A stretch of DNA of 64,000 bases, taken from Streptomyces sp. CB02414. Its GTDB lineage: Bacteria; Actinomycetota; Actinomycetes; Streptomycetales; Streptomycetaceae. The stretch spans positions 49,622 through 113,621 of the forward strand of contig NZ_LIPF01000015.1 of the NCBI RefSeq assembly GCF_001905385.1. The letters are read 5' to 3'. Both the position numbers and the translations under genes were made by a program. Positions 8,204 to 16,275 of the stretch are shown here, in pieces (positions within the stretch are counted from its first letter, which is position 1; each line of letters starts with the position of its first letter). The notes beneath the pieces are model-generated. The model had not been told where the DNA came from. It made no database searches and worked only from the letters and a program-made list of their open reading frames with translations.

Positions 8204-8313
8204 CGGAGTACTCGCCCTCTCGGATCGAGGCGCCTCGCGGGCCCCGGTATGTCGCCGCGCCTTCGGCGGCCGGATGTACAAGTCGGTGACGGCGGCTGCG
8301 CCGTGGCGCGCGG

Positions 8314-9438
8314 TCATCGCATGTGCGCCCACCCGTGCAACCCCTCCAGATGCCGGGGCGTCCGGCTCCCCTGCCATCCCAGCACCAGCCGCTCACGGGC
8401 CCGGGTGATCATGACGTAGTACGCCATGCGCAAGATCGCCGACGTGGGATCGGTACCCGAGTCGGACTCCGCGTCGGCGATGACGACGGTGTCGAAGTCC
8501 AGCCCCTTGGCGCTGGCCCGGTGGACGAGGACGACGCCCGGACGGGCGAGGTCGAGGTCGCGGTAGCGACCGGATGTGGCAGCCGAGCTGTACAGCTGGG
8601 GTTCCTGGGCGAGGCCGGCACGTTCCAGCAGGCGCATCAGGTCGGCCGCCGTGCGCAGGGAGTTGACGATCACGCCGATCCGATGGCGCGGTTGCCGCAC
8701 CGCCATGGTGGTGATGTCTTCGGCGATGTCCTTGACGCCCGAGTACTGACGGACCACGGGCAGGGAGCCGCTGCGGAACGGGATGTCGGGATGGGCACTC
8801 CCGGTGCGGAAGTGTTCGGCCAGGGAGGCGATCTCGCGGGTGTTGCGGTGGTTGCCGGAGATCTCCACCCGCCCGGAGGAACGGCCGAGAGCGTCGGCGA
8901 TCTCGGTGAGCGTGGAGTTCGTCTCGGTCAGGCGCTGGCACTCGTCGGCGAAGACCGTGACGGAGGCGGCGGCGAGACGGGCCAACCGGTAGAAGCCCGG
9001 CGACAGGTCCTGGCCCTCGTCGACGACGAGGTGGGGGACGGCAGTCTCCTCGTCCTCGTCGACAGTGGCTGCGGCCTGACGGGTAAGGGCCGTCCAGTCG
9101 AACCAGCCGTCCTCGGTGCGCGGAGCGTCCCGGCCGAAGCGACGCTGGATCCAGGCGTGCACGGTGGTGGCCTCGACCGGTGCGCCTGGGACCGTGAGGC
9201 CGTGCAGGGTGTCGCGCAGGAGCTGGCGCAGCAGGTTGGAGCGCGACAGCAGCACAGTGGGGCGACCGGTGAGGGCCAGGTGAACGGCGCGGTGTCCGGC
9301 GAGCAGGCTCTTGCCGCTTCCCGGCGGCCCGCTGACGACGTGGTTGCCGGTCAGCGGCAGAGTGTCCAGGCAGTCGCGCTGGGCCGGGGTGAGGTCGGGG
9401 TGGAGCAGGGGGGTGTTCGCGGTGGCCATGGATGTCAT
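8314..9438 (-). CDS. SF1 (UvrD/DUF2075-type) helicase or ATPase of the drmAB operon
   Basis: A 374-residue protein with compact superfamily-1 motifs: Walker A VSGPPGSGKSLLAGHRA (about residues 32-48), Walker B LVVDEGQDLSPGFYRLA (about 135), a GNHRNTREI motif, HRASAKGLDFDTVVIADA (motif V) and YYVMITRARERLVLGW (motif VI). Its ATG at 9438 overlaps the drmB stop by 4 bp, so it is the translationally coupled last gene of sigma-drmA-drmB-helicase. It occupies the place where DISARM loci usually carry drmC, a phospholipase-D-family protein. Short for a full UvrD helicase; it may be an ATPase partner of DrmA/DrmB. Confidence 0.85.
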   Translation of the reverse strand: MTSMATANTPLLHPDLTPAQRDCLDTLPLTGNHVVSGPPGSGKSLLAGHRAVHLALTGRPTVLLSRSNLLRQLLRDTLHGLTVPGAPVEATTVHAWIQRRFGRDAPRTEDGWFDWTALTRQAAATVDEDEETAVPHLVVDEGQDLSPGFYRLARLAAASVTVFADECQRLTETNSTLTEIADALGRSSGRVEISGNHRNTREIASLAEHFRTGSAHPDIPFRSGSLPVVRQYSGVKDIAEDITTMAVRQPRHRIGVIVNSLRTAADLMRLLERAGLAQEPQLYSSAATSGRYRDLDLARPGVVLVHRASAKGLDFDTVVIADAESDSGTDPTSAILRMAYYVMITRARERLVLGWQGSRTPRHLEGLHGWAHMR

Positions 9439-11315
9439 TCCTGAGCGGTGGCGGCGGCGTACTCGCGGCTCGCGGTGAGGACGTCGGTGAAGTAGCCGGG
9501 GACGCGGGCCGAGCCGACGACCAGGGCCCGGTCGAGGAGTGTGTTGCCGGTCTCGCAGCTCGTCTCGGGCAGCAAGGTGCAGGCGTGGCAGGCGGCCCGG
9601 TTGAGATTGCCGAAGCCCTGGCCGGTGTGTTCGGCGCACAGCGGGTCGGCGGAGCACCAGGCGGCCGCCTCCAGCATCCGGATCAGCGTCTCGGCGAAGT
9701 GCGGTGCCTCGCCCTGCCGGACGAGGCCACCGAGGGTGCCCTCGGCGTCCCCGGCAGCCGTGTAGATCAGCAGACCGTGCTGACCGTACTCGGGACGGCC
9801 GTAGACGCGTTCGCGCAGGCTGGCGGTGGTGTATCCGGAGTCGAAGGAGAGTTGGCGGATGAGGAGGTGGGCGACGGTGTGCAGGAGCTGGAAGCGGGGG
9901 GACAGTTCGCTGCCCACGGCCTCGGCGAGCTGTTCCGCGCGGAACGAGGCCTCCAGGTCGGCGCGGACGCCGCGGACGTGGACCTGGACGCGGGGATCGT
10001 TCTCCCAGGCGGTCAGACGCTCTTCGTCGAGGGTGAGGACGATGCCCTCGCCGTACACCTCGGTCGCGGGCAGCCAGCGCAGACGGCCGCTGGTGTCGGC
10101 GGGTACAAGGGTGCCGTTCGGGGAGTGCCGGCGGAAGCCGGTCAACGCCCTGACCTCGCGCAGACGGTCGGCGAGGACCACTTTGCCGACATGCGCGTCG
10201 AGGGTGGCCCAGGGCTCTTCCTTCTCGCCGTCCAGGCCGAGGCCGCCGCGCCGGATCGTGAACTCCTTCGCGGCTTCGGGGAACCGAGTGGCGTCGAAGG
10301 CGTACCACTCGTCGCGGCTCAGGTCGACCTTTCCCGTCTTTCCGGGCTTCGGCTCGGGAGACGGCGTAGTGGGGGCACCGGTGGCCTCCGCGGCGAGCTG
10401 GTCGATGAGGCCGTCCGGAGCGTCGGTGTCCTCCTTGATCATGCCGCGGAAGGTGTCTGCCCTGCGGGTGCCGAGTGCGTCGAGCAGAAGCGGCCAGTAG
10501 TCGTGCGCCAAGACGGCCGCGGCCACGCTCTGCTCCGCACGGGGGGGTTCGTCGGTCTGAGGGATGTCCAGGGCCGAGTAGACGACCGGGTAGTAGACGT
10601 TTCCGGCGGTGCGCTGCACGATGTGCACCTGCTGGCCGCAGGAGCTCCTCGCGTCCCAGCGCTGCCAGGGGTTGCGGCCCGAGCAGTGTCCGCTCTGAGG
10701 GCCGAGGACGTCGAGCAGGTCGCGTTCGGCACCGCAGGGCTTGCCGCCCGCTCCGGTGGCTCCGCAGCGCACCGAGAGCGCTTCCAGTCCGGTGGCGCGG
10801 TCGGCGACTCGAAAGCTGAGCCGGCGTGCCTTCCAGGCGTTGTCGGACTCGGAGCACGAGTCGCGCAACTCGGGCGCGAGCCTGGAGTGGGCCCAGTACC
10901 ACCAGTCGACGTCGTCGAGGTGTCCGTCGGCGCAGATGCGAACGAATCGCATCGGGGTGAGGCGGGGCGCGGCGGCGCAGGACGCGCAGACGGGGGGCTC
11001 GCCCGGCTTCTCGTTCTCGCGCAGGTAGCGGGCCATGCCCCGGCAGGAGCCGCAGAACAGCCAGCCGGGAAAGCGCACATAGGGGACGCCGGGGCGGTCG
11101 GGCTGGTCGTACCGGTCGTTGAGGGTGTGTGGCGCGGCGTAGAAGCCCTTGCTGCCAAGCCGTGCGGCGAGTCGTTCGCAGGATACGGGGGTCTTGAGGT
11201 CCGGCCACCTCTCGATGCCGGCGGCGACGAAGCTTTCGCCCTGGACGTCGAGTACGGCGCCGACCCCGAAGGGAAGCACGGTCTGGGCCTGCCGGACCCG
11301 GAGTTTGCGCTTCAC
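9435..11315 (-). CDS. drmB: DISARM-type DrmB (DUF1998) protein
   Basis: A 626-residue protein. The N-terminal part has zinc-binding-like cysteine pairs (CGSC near residue 84, CASC shortly after, then CADGH). The C-terminal 160 residues are DUF1998: LLHTVAHLLIRQLSFDSGY, GLLIYTAAGDAEGTLGGLV, WCSADPLCAEH, NLNRAACHACTLLPETSCE and LLDRALV. DUF1998 with a DrmA-type helicase is the core of DISARM, a phage-restriction system (family knowledge). The GTG start at 11315 overlaps the drmA stop (GTGA) with GGGAGCAGGAA upstream; the open frame extends further but inside drmA. Confidence 0.9.
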   Translation of the reverse strand: MKRKLRVRQAQTVLPFGVGAVLDVQGESFVAAGIERWPDLKTPVSCERLAARLGSKGFYAAPHTLNDRYDQPDRPGVPYVRFPGWLFCGSCRGMARYLRENEKPGEPPVCASCAAAPRLTPMRFVRICADGHLDDVDWWYWAHSRLAPELRDSCSESDNAWKARRLSFRVADRATGLEALSVRCGATGAGGKPCGAERDLLDVLGPQSGHCSGRNPWQRWDARSSCGQQVHIVQRTAGNVYYPVVYSALDIPQTDEPPRAEQSVAAAVLAHDYWPLLLDALGTRRADTFRGMIKEDTDAPDGLIDQLAAEATGAPTTPSPEPKPGKTGKVDLSRDEWYAFDATRFPEAAKEFTIRRGGLGLDGEKEEPWATLDAHVGKVVLADRLREVRALTGFRRHSPNGTLVPADTSGRLRWLPATEVYGEGIVLTLDEERLTAWENDPRVQVHVRGVRADLEASFRAEQLAEAVGSELSPRFQLLHTVAHLLIRQLSFDSGYTTASLRERVYGRPEYGQHGLLIYTAAGDAEGTLGGLVRQGEAPHFAETLIRMLEAAAWCSADPLCAEHTGQGFGNLNRAACHACTLLPETSCETGNTLLDRALVVGSARVPGYFTDVLTASREYAAATAQE

Positions 11316-14300
11316 TTTCCTGCTCCCGTCACGGTGATCTGGCACTCCCGGTCCACGCTGCGCATCGAGTTGAGGGTTTCCCACAAGCCGTAGCGCTGCT
11401 CGAAAGCCTTGAGCAGGTTGTGCTGGCCCTTGCCCTGGCTGCGGTAGTGGAGGTTCTTGCCCTCGGCGGCGGCGGTGTCGGCTTGCCGGTACCAGTCGTC
11501 CAGCAAATAGCCGAGTTCCGTTCGCACACCGGCTCGTACGGCATCGGTGCCGGCTCCCGCGGTGACGCCGCGTTCGGCGGTCGCGGCACGCTCGGCCAAG
11601 GCGTCGGCGATACGCCCCACCTCTTCCTTGTGGTCGGTGATTCGTCCGGCCTGGTTCTCGGCGGCCAGGCCCACCCGGTGGCGGACCAGGATGACGAGTG
11701 CGGCGTGCAGGGCCCGTCGACGAGCGGGCAGCGACCAGGGGGTGACGCTGGCGGGTTCGACGTAGCGGTAGAGCGCCCGGTGGTAGTCGATGAAGGTCTC
11801 GTAGTGGGACCGGTCGCGCGGGCGCGTGGCGTTGAAGTACGTGACGACGAGTCCGGGCACCTGGTGGCGGCCGACGCGGCTGGTGGCCTGGATGTACTCG
11901 GCGGTGGTCTTGGGCTGGCCCTGCATGAGCATGTAGGCGAGCCGCTTCACGTCGACGCCGACGGAGAGCATGTTGGTGCACGGGAGGAACGACACCGAAC
12001 GGGGGTCCGCCCAGGGCTTCTCCAGGCGGTCGAGGAGGATGGGCTGGTCGGCGCGCTTCACACTGCTGTCGAGTTGTTGCACCTGCTCGCCGACCAGCTC
12101 TCGGACGCCGGTGCCTTCGCCGAGTCCGCGGAGCTGGGCGGGGATGTCGTCGCCGGCGGCGGTGACGGTGCGGCCGAGTTCACGCAGGCTGTGGTGGTAG
12201 GCGACGAGCGTCCAGTAGTCGTCGCGGTGTTCCTCGGGAAGCCGGTGGACGCCCTGGAGCATGGCCGCCGTGGTGGCGACGGCGCCGCGGCCCGCGGTGT
12301 GGCCCTGCGCCATGACGCCGAGATAGAGGCGGCCGGGGCGGCCGGTGTCGGGGACGGCGAAGAAGCTGTCACGGGCGTCGAGCCCGGATGGCGGGAACAG
12401 CTGGACATCCTGTTGGTGCAGGGCACGGACCTGTTCCGCGGAGCGCCGGATCGTGGCCGTCGCTGCGACGATCTTGGGCGGGCGGCCGTCCGGGCCGGTG
12501 CACAGCTCCAGGATGGCCGCTTCGTAGAGACCGACCGTGGTGCCGAGCGGACCGGTGAGCAGGTGCAGCTCGTCCTGGATGATCAGAGACGGGGGGCGAT
12601 GACCGGTGCCGGCGCCGAAGAGGCGGCCCGAGTCGGGCTCCCAGGCGAGCCGAGCGAACTTGTCGACGGTGCCCAGGACGAAGGTGGGCGGATCCTGGTA
12701 CAGGTGCTGGTCGACGACGGCGACGGGCAGGACGTCGTGGAAGGCGCACGCGTCTCGCGGGCAGTAGAAGGCGAACTTGTCCGCCTTGGCGCGGACTCCG
12801 TAGTCGGAGCGGACGCTGGACCAGGTCGGTGGCAGGATGCGCGTGCCGCACCAGGGGCAGCGGTCGAGAATGAAGATGTCCTCGGGGTGGCTGGCATCGC
12901 GCTGCTCGCCGAAGGCGACCTTGGCGGACTGGAACTTGTTCGGGGTGGTGGTGTCTCCGACCCACAGACCGATGGTGATGGGTTCGTTCCCGAGGCCGAG
13001 TCCGGGCTCGGTGCGGCGGAGGTGTTCCAGGGCGCAGATCGTGGTGGCGGCGCGCTGGAACTGCTGGGTCGTGAGCAGGCTGAGGGTGTAGCGGCTGAGT
13101 ACCGTGGTGCCGCCGCCCTCGCCCCAGATGCGGCGCAGGGCAATGGTGAAGGCGGCGAGGAGCAGATACGCCTCGGTCTTTCCGCCACCGGTCGGGAACC
13201 AGATGAGGTCGGTGGTCTCGCGGTCACGGTGTCCGGGGTCGACGACCCCGTCGAGGGCGAGCAGAAAGAACGCGAGCTGGAAAGGGTGCCAGCTCGCCTC
13301 GGAGTCGACGGGCGGATCGAGGGCCACGTCGTCGGAGCGCAGGCGCCGCTGACCCGCCTGGTCGGAGGCGGAGTGCCGCATCTGCAGCAGCATCGCGCGC
13401 TGAGCGATACGGAAGGCATCGAGGAGTTCGGGGCGGTCGGGGTCGCACAGGGTACGCACACCGGCCTCGACGCGGGTGACCGTCCGGCGGACGCGGTCGA
13501 GGATCCGCTCCGCGGCTTCCCGGCCCCAGGGCGGCACCTCGACGGATCGCTGCCCCGCGTACCAGGCGTGGTAGGCGGCGGCGAACTCGGCGAGCTCCTC
13601 CCGGATCTGGTCCCTGCAGACGGCGGAGTCCGCCAGATGGGCGATCCTGAGCGCCGGGGCGTCGAGCGGGCCGCCGGCCCGGATGGCAGGAACCTCGGCG
13701 CGGGGCAGCACCTCGCAGGCGAGGAGTTCGACGCCGCCGTCCTCTCCCCTCTCCTCGCGGACGGCGCAGCCGTGACCGACGGCGTGCGTGATGACGTGCC
13801 GGTACTGCAAGCGCAGTTCGCGCTCCTCGGGGTCCCGGCTGGCAAGCCGGACGCTGGGGTAGGGCAGCACTGATCCTTCGACGGGGCGAACGGTGAGCCC
13901 GCACTGGAACAGCATGTCGTCCCAGCTCGGCGCCTTGTCGCCGGATCCGGTGTGGCGCTTCTCGTTGATCAGGGCCACGGTGACCAGCGTGCCGTCCCCG
14001 TAGGAGCGGCGGGTCACCTGGATCCTCGCGCGGCCGTCCAGGACGACGACGTCCTTCTGGTCAGGGCCGATCGTGTGCGGTGTGGACGGCAGGGGTATGC
14101 GGCGCCAGCGGCGGCCACGCCCCGGTTCGCCCCGCTGCGTCTCGTAGCGGGCGGCGGTGCAGGTCACCTCGACCCGAGCGGCGTCGGTGTAGAAGCTCAG
14201 GCCGATGGACGCGGGCAGCCAGCTGTTGGTCTCCGGTACCGGGTCGGCGGCGGGGTTCACGTCGGCGGCGTCCTGCTCGGCGCCCGGTGCCTCGGGGTCG

Positions 14301-14464
14301 TCGGCCGCGAGGGCGAGCTGTCGCCGGAGTTCGGCCTGCTGCGGGTAGAGGGTGCCCATGAGGTACTGCCGGTCCGGCGGGGCGTCGAGCACCTCGTGGT
14401 CACCGCCGGCAGGGCCGACGAGCTGGTCGGTCAGGTAACGCACCAGCTGCTCGCGGGGGTCCAT
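11312..14464 (-). CDS. drmA: DISARM-type DrmA, SF2 helicase-domain protein
   Basis: A 1050-residue protein. The N-terminus (DPREQLVRYLTDQLVGPAGGD, then a LMGTLYPQ block) is typical of DrmA. Helicase motifs: Walker A WFPTGGGKTEAYLLLAAF (about residue 420), LIIQDELHLLTGPLGT (DExH, about 628), VAATATIR (motif III), NMLSVGVDVKRLAYMLMQGQPKTTAEYIQATSRVGR (motifs V-VI, about 830-870). A CPWCG...CPRDAC cysteine pair set lies near residues 540-580. ATG at 14464 with GAAGGA, 36 bp after the sigma-factor gene and coupled to drmB. In DISARM, DrmA with DrmB is reported to bind and translocate on DNA; here the usual methylase and drmC are not adjacent. Confidence 0.92.
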   Translation of the reverse strand: MDPREQLVRYLTDQLVGPAGGDHEVLDAPPDRQYLMGTLYPQQAELRRQLALAADDPEAPGAEQDAADVNPAADPVPETNSWLPASIGLSFYTDAARVEVTCTAARYETQRGEPGRGRRWRRIPLPSTPHTIGPDQKDVVVLDGRARIQVTRRSYGDGTLVTVALINEKRHTGSGDKAPSWDDMLFQCGLTVRPVEGSVLPYPSVRLASRDPEERELRLQYRHVITHAVGHGCAVREERGEDGGVELLACEVLPRAEVPAIRAGGPLDAPALRIAHLADSAVCRDQIREELAEFAAAYHAWYAGQRSVEVPPWGREAAERILDRVRRTVTRVEAGVRTLCDPDRPELLDAFRIAQRAMLLQMRHSASDQAGQRRLRSDDVALDPPVDSEASWHPFQLAFFLLALDGVVDPGHRDRETTDLIWFPTGGGKTEAYLLLAAFTIALRRIWGEGGGTTVLSRYTLSLLTTQQFQRAATTICALEHLRRTEPGLGLGNEPITIGLWVGDTTTPNKFQSAKVAFGEQRDASHPEDIFILDRCPWCGTRILPPTWSSVRSDYGVRAKADKFAFYCPRDACAFHDVLPVAVVDQHLYQDPPTFVLGTVDKFARLAWEPDSGRLFGAGTGHRPPSLIIQDELHLLTGPLGTTVGLYEAAILELCTGPDGRPPKIVAATATIRRSAEQVRALHQQDVQLFPPSGLDARDSFFAVPDTGRPGRLYLGVMAQGHTAGRGAVATTAAMLQGVHRLPEEHRDDYWTLVAYHHSLRELGRTVTAAGDDIPAQLRGLGEGTGVRELVGEQVQQLDSSVKRADQPILLDRLEKPWADPRSVSFLPCTNMLSVGVDVKRLAYMLMQGQPKTTAEYIQATSRVGRHQVPGLVVTYFNATRPRDRSHYETFIDYHRALYRYVEPASVTPWSLPARRRALHAALVILVRHRVGLAAENQAGRITDHKEEVGRIADALAERAATAERGVTAGAGTDAVRAGVRTELGYLLDDWYRQADTAAAEGKNLHYRSQGKGQHNLLKAFEQRYGLWETLNSMRSVDRECQITVTGAGK

Positions 14465-14500
14465 AGGGGTGATCCTTCGGGTCAGGCGGGAGGAGGTGGT

Positions 14501-16075
14501 TCAGAGGTTCGAGGGGATCAGCCCGTGGCGGATCAGCTGGCCGCGGAACTTGGCCTTGGCCTTCGATTCGATCTGGCGGATGCGCTCGCGGGTGACGCCG
14601 AAGACGACACCGATGTCCTCCAGTGTGTCCGGCTCGTCGCCGTCGAGACCTGTGCGCCGGATGAGGACGTGCCGCTCGCGCTCGGTGAGATGCCCCAGGA
14701 CGTGTCGCAGGCGCTCCTGAAGCTCCTTGCGGAGCAGCACGACTGGAGGGCCGGGCAGACTACTCGGCCCGATGACCAGATCGGCGAGGGCGGTGTCGTC
14801 GCCGATGATCCGGTCCAGGGAGTCGGTGGGCCGGCTGATCCGGCGCACCTCCTCCACTTCGGCGAAGGTAAGACCGGTCGCGTAGGCAACATTGGCGACG
14901 GTCCTGGCGCGGCCCTCGCTCAGAAGCCTGCGCTCAGCCACGGAGACCTTGCTGACCCTTTCGTGCACGTACACGGGCAGTCGGATCATGGTGCCCTCGT
15001 CAGCGATGGCGCGGGTGATGGACTGCTTGATCCACCACGTTGCGTAGGTCGACAGCTTGAAGCCCTTGGTCGCGTCGAACTTGCGGACCGCGCGCATCAG
15101 GCCGAGAGTGCCGTGCTGGACGAGGTCCTCGACGTCCAGCCCGCGCCCCTGGTAAGCGTGTGCGATCTTCCACACCAGCCGCTGGTTGTGCAGGACGAGG
15201 CATTCATAGGCGCGCCATCGCTCGCCACCGCGAGACAGCGACTTCACCTCCTCGGCCGGAACATCGCGGTTGAGGAGATCGCCGCCGTCGCGCAGCAGCA
15301 CGGCGAGGCCGACTTCCTCGTCCGCCGTGAGCAATGCCTTGCCCAAGTTCCGGCGCCACCGATCGTCTTCCAGGACGGCCCGGGCTGCTCGAACGGCGAG
15401 CGACAGTGCGTCTTCCGTGGTGGAGACGGCGGAGCGGGCGGGACGCTTCTTGCCCGTTGCCGACTTCGAGGATGCCGGAGCACGTGCGGGTGTCTCAAGG
15501 CCGACCGTTTGGGCCCCGGTGGCCCTCTGGCCGGACTGGCGCCCCGGGCGAGGGCGGGTGATAGGGAAGTAGGCCGTCAGCTCACGCGCTTCGGCGGGGC
15601 TGAGCCCATGGAGTCGCACGACACCGTCGTGGGCCAGCTTGCCGACCTTGCCGTCGCTGTCGGCGTAGCGGCCCAGCATGCGCCGGGCCTGGGCCAGGCG
15701 TTCGGCCGCTTCGCTCAGCACGGGCGCCGGTTCCAGGACGGCCCTCAGCGACGCCTCCGGTGGCGGAGACTGCCCAGCAGGCCGCCGGACCGGCCCAGCG
15801 GCTTGCGGGGCCGGCGCAGCGGTGAGCCCTGCGGATGCGGCTCCGCTCCGTCTCCGGCGCTGGGCTTTCACGTGAAGACCTACAGCGTCGAGCCCGTGGC
15901 GGAGCCTGCGCTGCTGCTCATCGCTCGTGAGTCCGAGCCGGTTCGCCTCCAGGGCGAAGGCCCGGTGACTCACGAGGCCCGAACGAGACGCGGAGCGACT
16001 CAGCCTCTCTATGACCGACGGCAACTCCGCCTCGATCGTGCGCCGTCTGGCCTCAGCCGTCGACTCCCCACCCAT
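14501..16075 (-). CDS. Sigma-70 family RNA polymerase sigma factor heading the drmAB operon
   Basis: A 524-residue protein. Residues 1-70 resemble region 1.1 of principal sigma factors (SVIERLSRSASRSGLVSHRAFALEANRLGL). After a Pro/Ala-rich linker come region 1.2 (ALLTADEEVGLAVLL), region 2 (about 283-365: NQRLVWKIAHAYQGRGLDVEDLVQHG, then the KFDATKGFKLSTYATWWIKQ core), region 3 (VANVAYATGLTFAEVEEVR) and region 4 (about 470-515: DTLEDIGVVFGVTRERIRQIESKA). The ATG at 16075 follows GGGGGG; a GTG at 16087 is an alternative. It is the promoter-proximal gene of sigma-drmA-drmB-helicase. Its target promoters are unknown; it could drive the island itself or redirect polymerase during infection (inference). 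Confidence 0.9.
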   Translation of the reverse strand: MGGESTAEARRRTIEAELPSVIERLSRSASRSGLVSHRAFALEANRLGLTSDEQQRRLRHGLDAVGLHVKAQRRRRSGAASAGLTAAPAPQAAGPVRRPAGQSPPPEASLRAVLEPAPVLSEAAERLAQARRMLGRYADSDGKVGKLAHDGVVRLHGLSPAEARELTAYFPITRPRPGRQSGQRATGAQTVGLETPARAPASSKSATGKKRPARSAVSTTEDALSLAVRAARAVLEDDRWRRNLGKALLTADEEVGLAVLLRDGGDLLNRDVPAEEVKSLSRGGERWRAYECLVLHNQRLVWKIAHAYQGRGLDVEDLVQHGTLGLMRAVRKFDATKGFKLSTYATWWIKQSITRAIADEGTMIRLPVYVHERVSKVSVAERRLLSEGRARTVANVAYATGLTFAEVEEVRRISRPTDSLDRIIGDDTALADLVIGPSSLPGPPVVLLRKELQERLRHVLGHLTERERHVLIRRTGLDGDEPDTLEDIGVVFGVTRERIRQIESKAKAKFRGQLIRHGLIPSNL

Positions 16076-16140
16076 AGTGCCCCCCACTTGAGCGTTCGAG
16101 CACCCGGAACTTGACGTACGAGCCGGCCGGGCACATCAGC

Positions 16141-16224
16141 ACTTTAGAACCACCACGTTTACACCGTCAACACAATCGCGTGATCGTTTACCCGTTCGAG
16201 TTGGGTCGCTTGACGGCGTCAACG
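16141..16224. promoter_or_regulatory. Divergent promoter region of the sigma/drmAB and McrBC operons
   Basis: Leftward, TTGACG (16170-16165), an 18-bp spacer and TAAAGT (16146-16141) form a good promoter for the sigma-factor gene. The leftward 15-mer TTGACGGTGTAAACG (16170-16156) and the rightward TTGACGGCGTCAACG (16210-16224) differ at two positions, so two near-identical elements face opposite ways 39 nt apart. The rightward copy contains the palindrome TTGACG-G-CGTCAA. I see no convincing -10 for the rightward copy (TAGGGT at 16227 is too close). These may be paired operators or shared -35 elements. Confidence 0.55.
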
Positions 16225-16275
16225 GGTAGGGTGAAGAACGTCAGCGCAGACCTCGCGCGCCCCGGAAGGTCGCCC

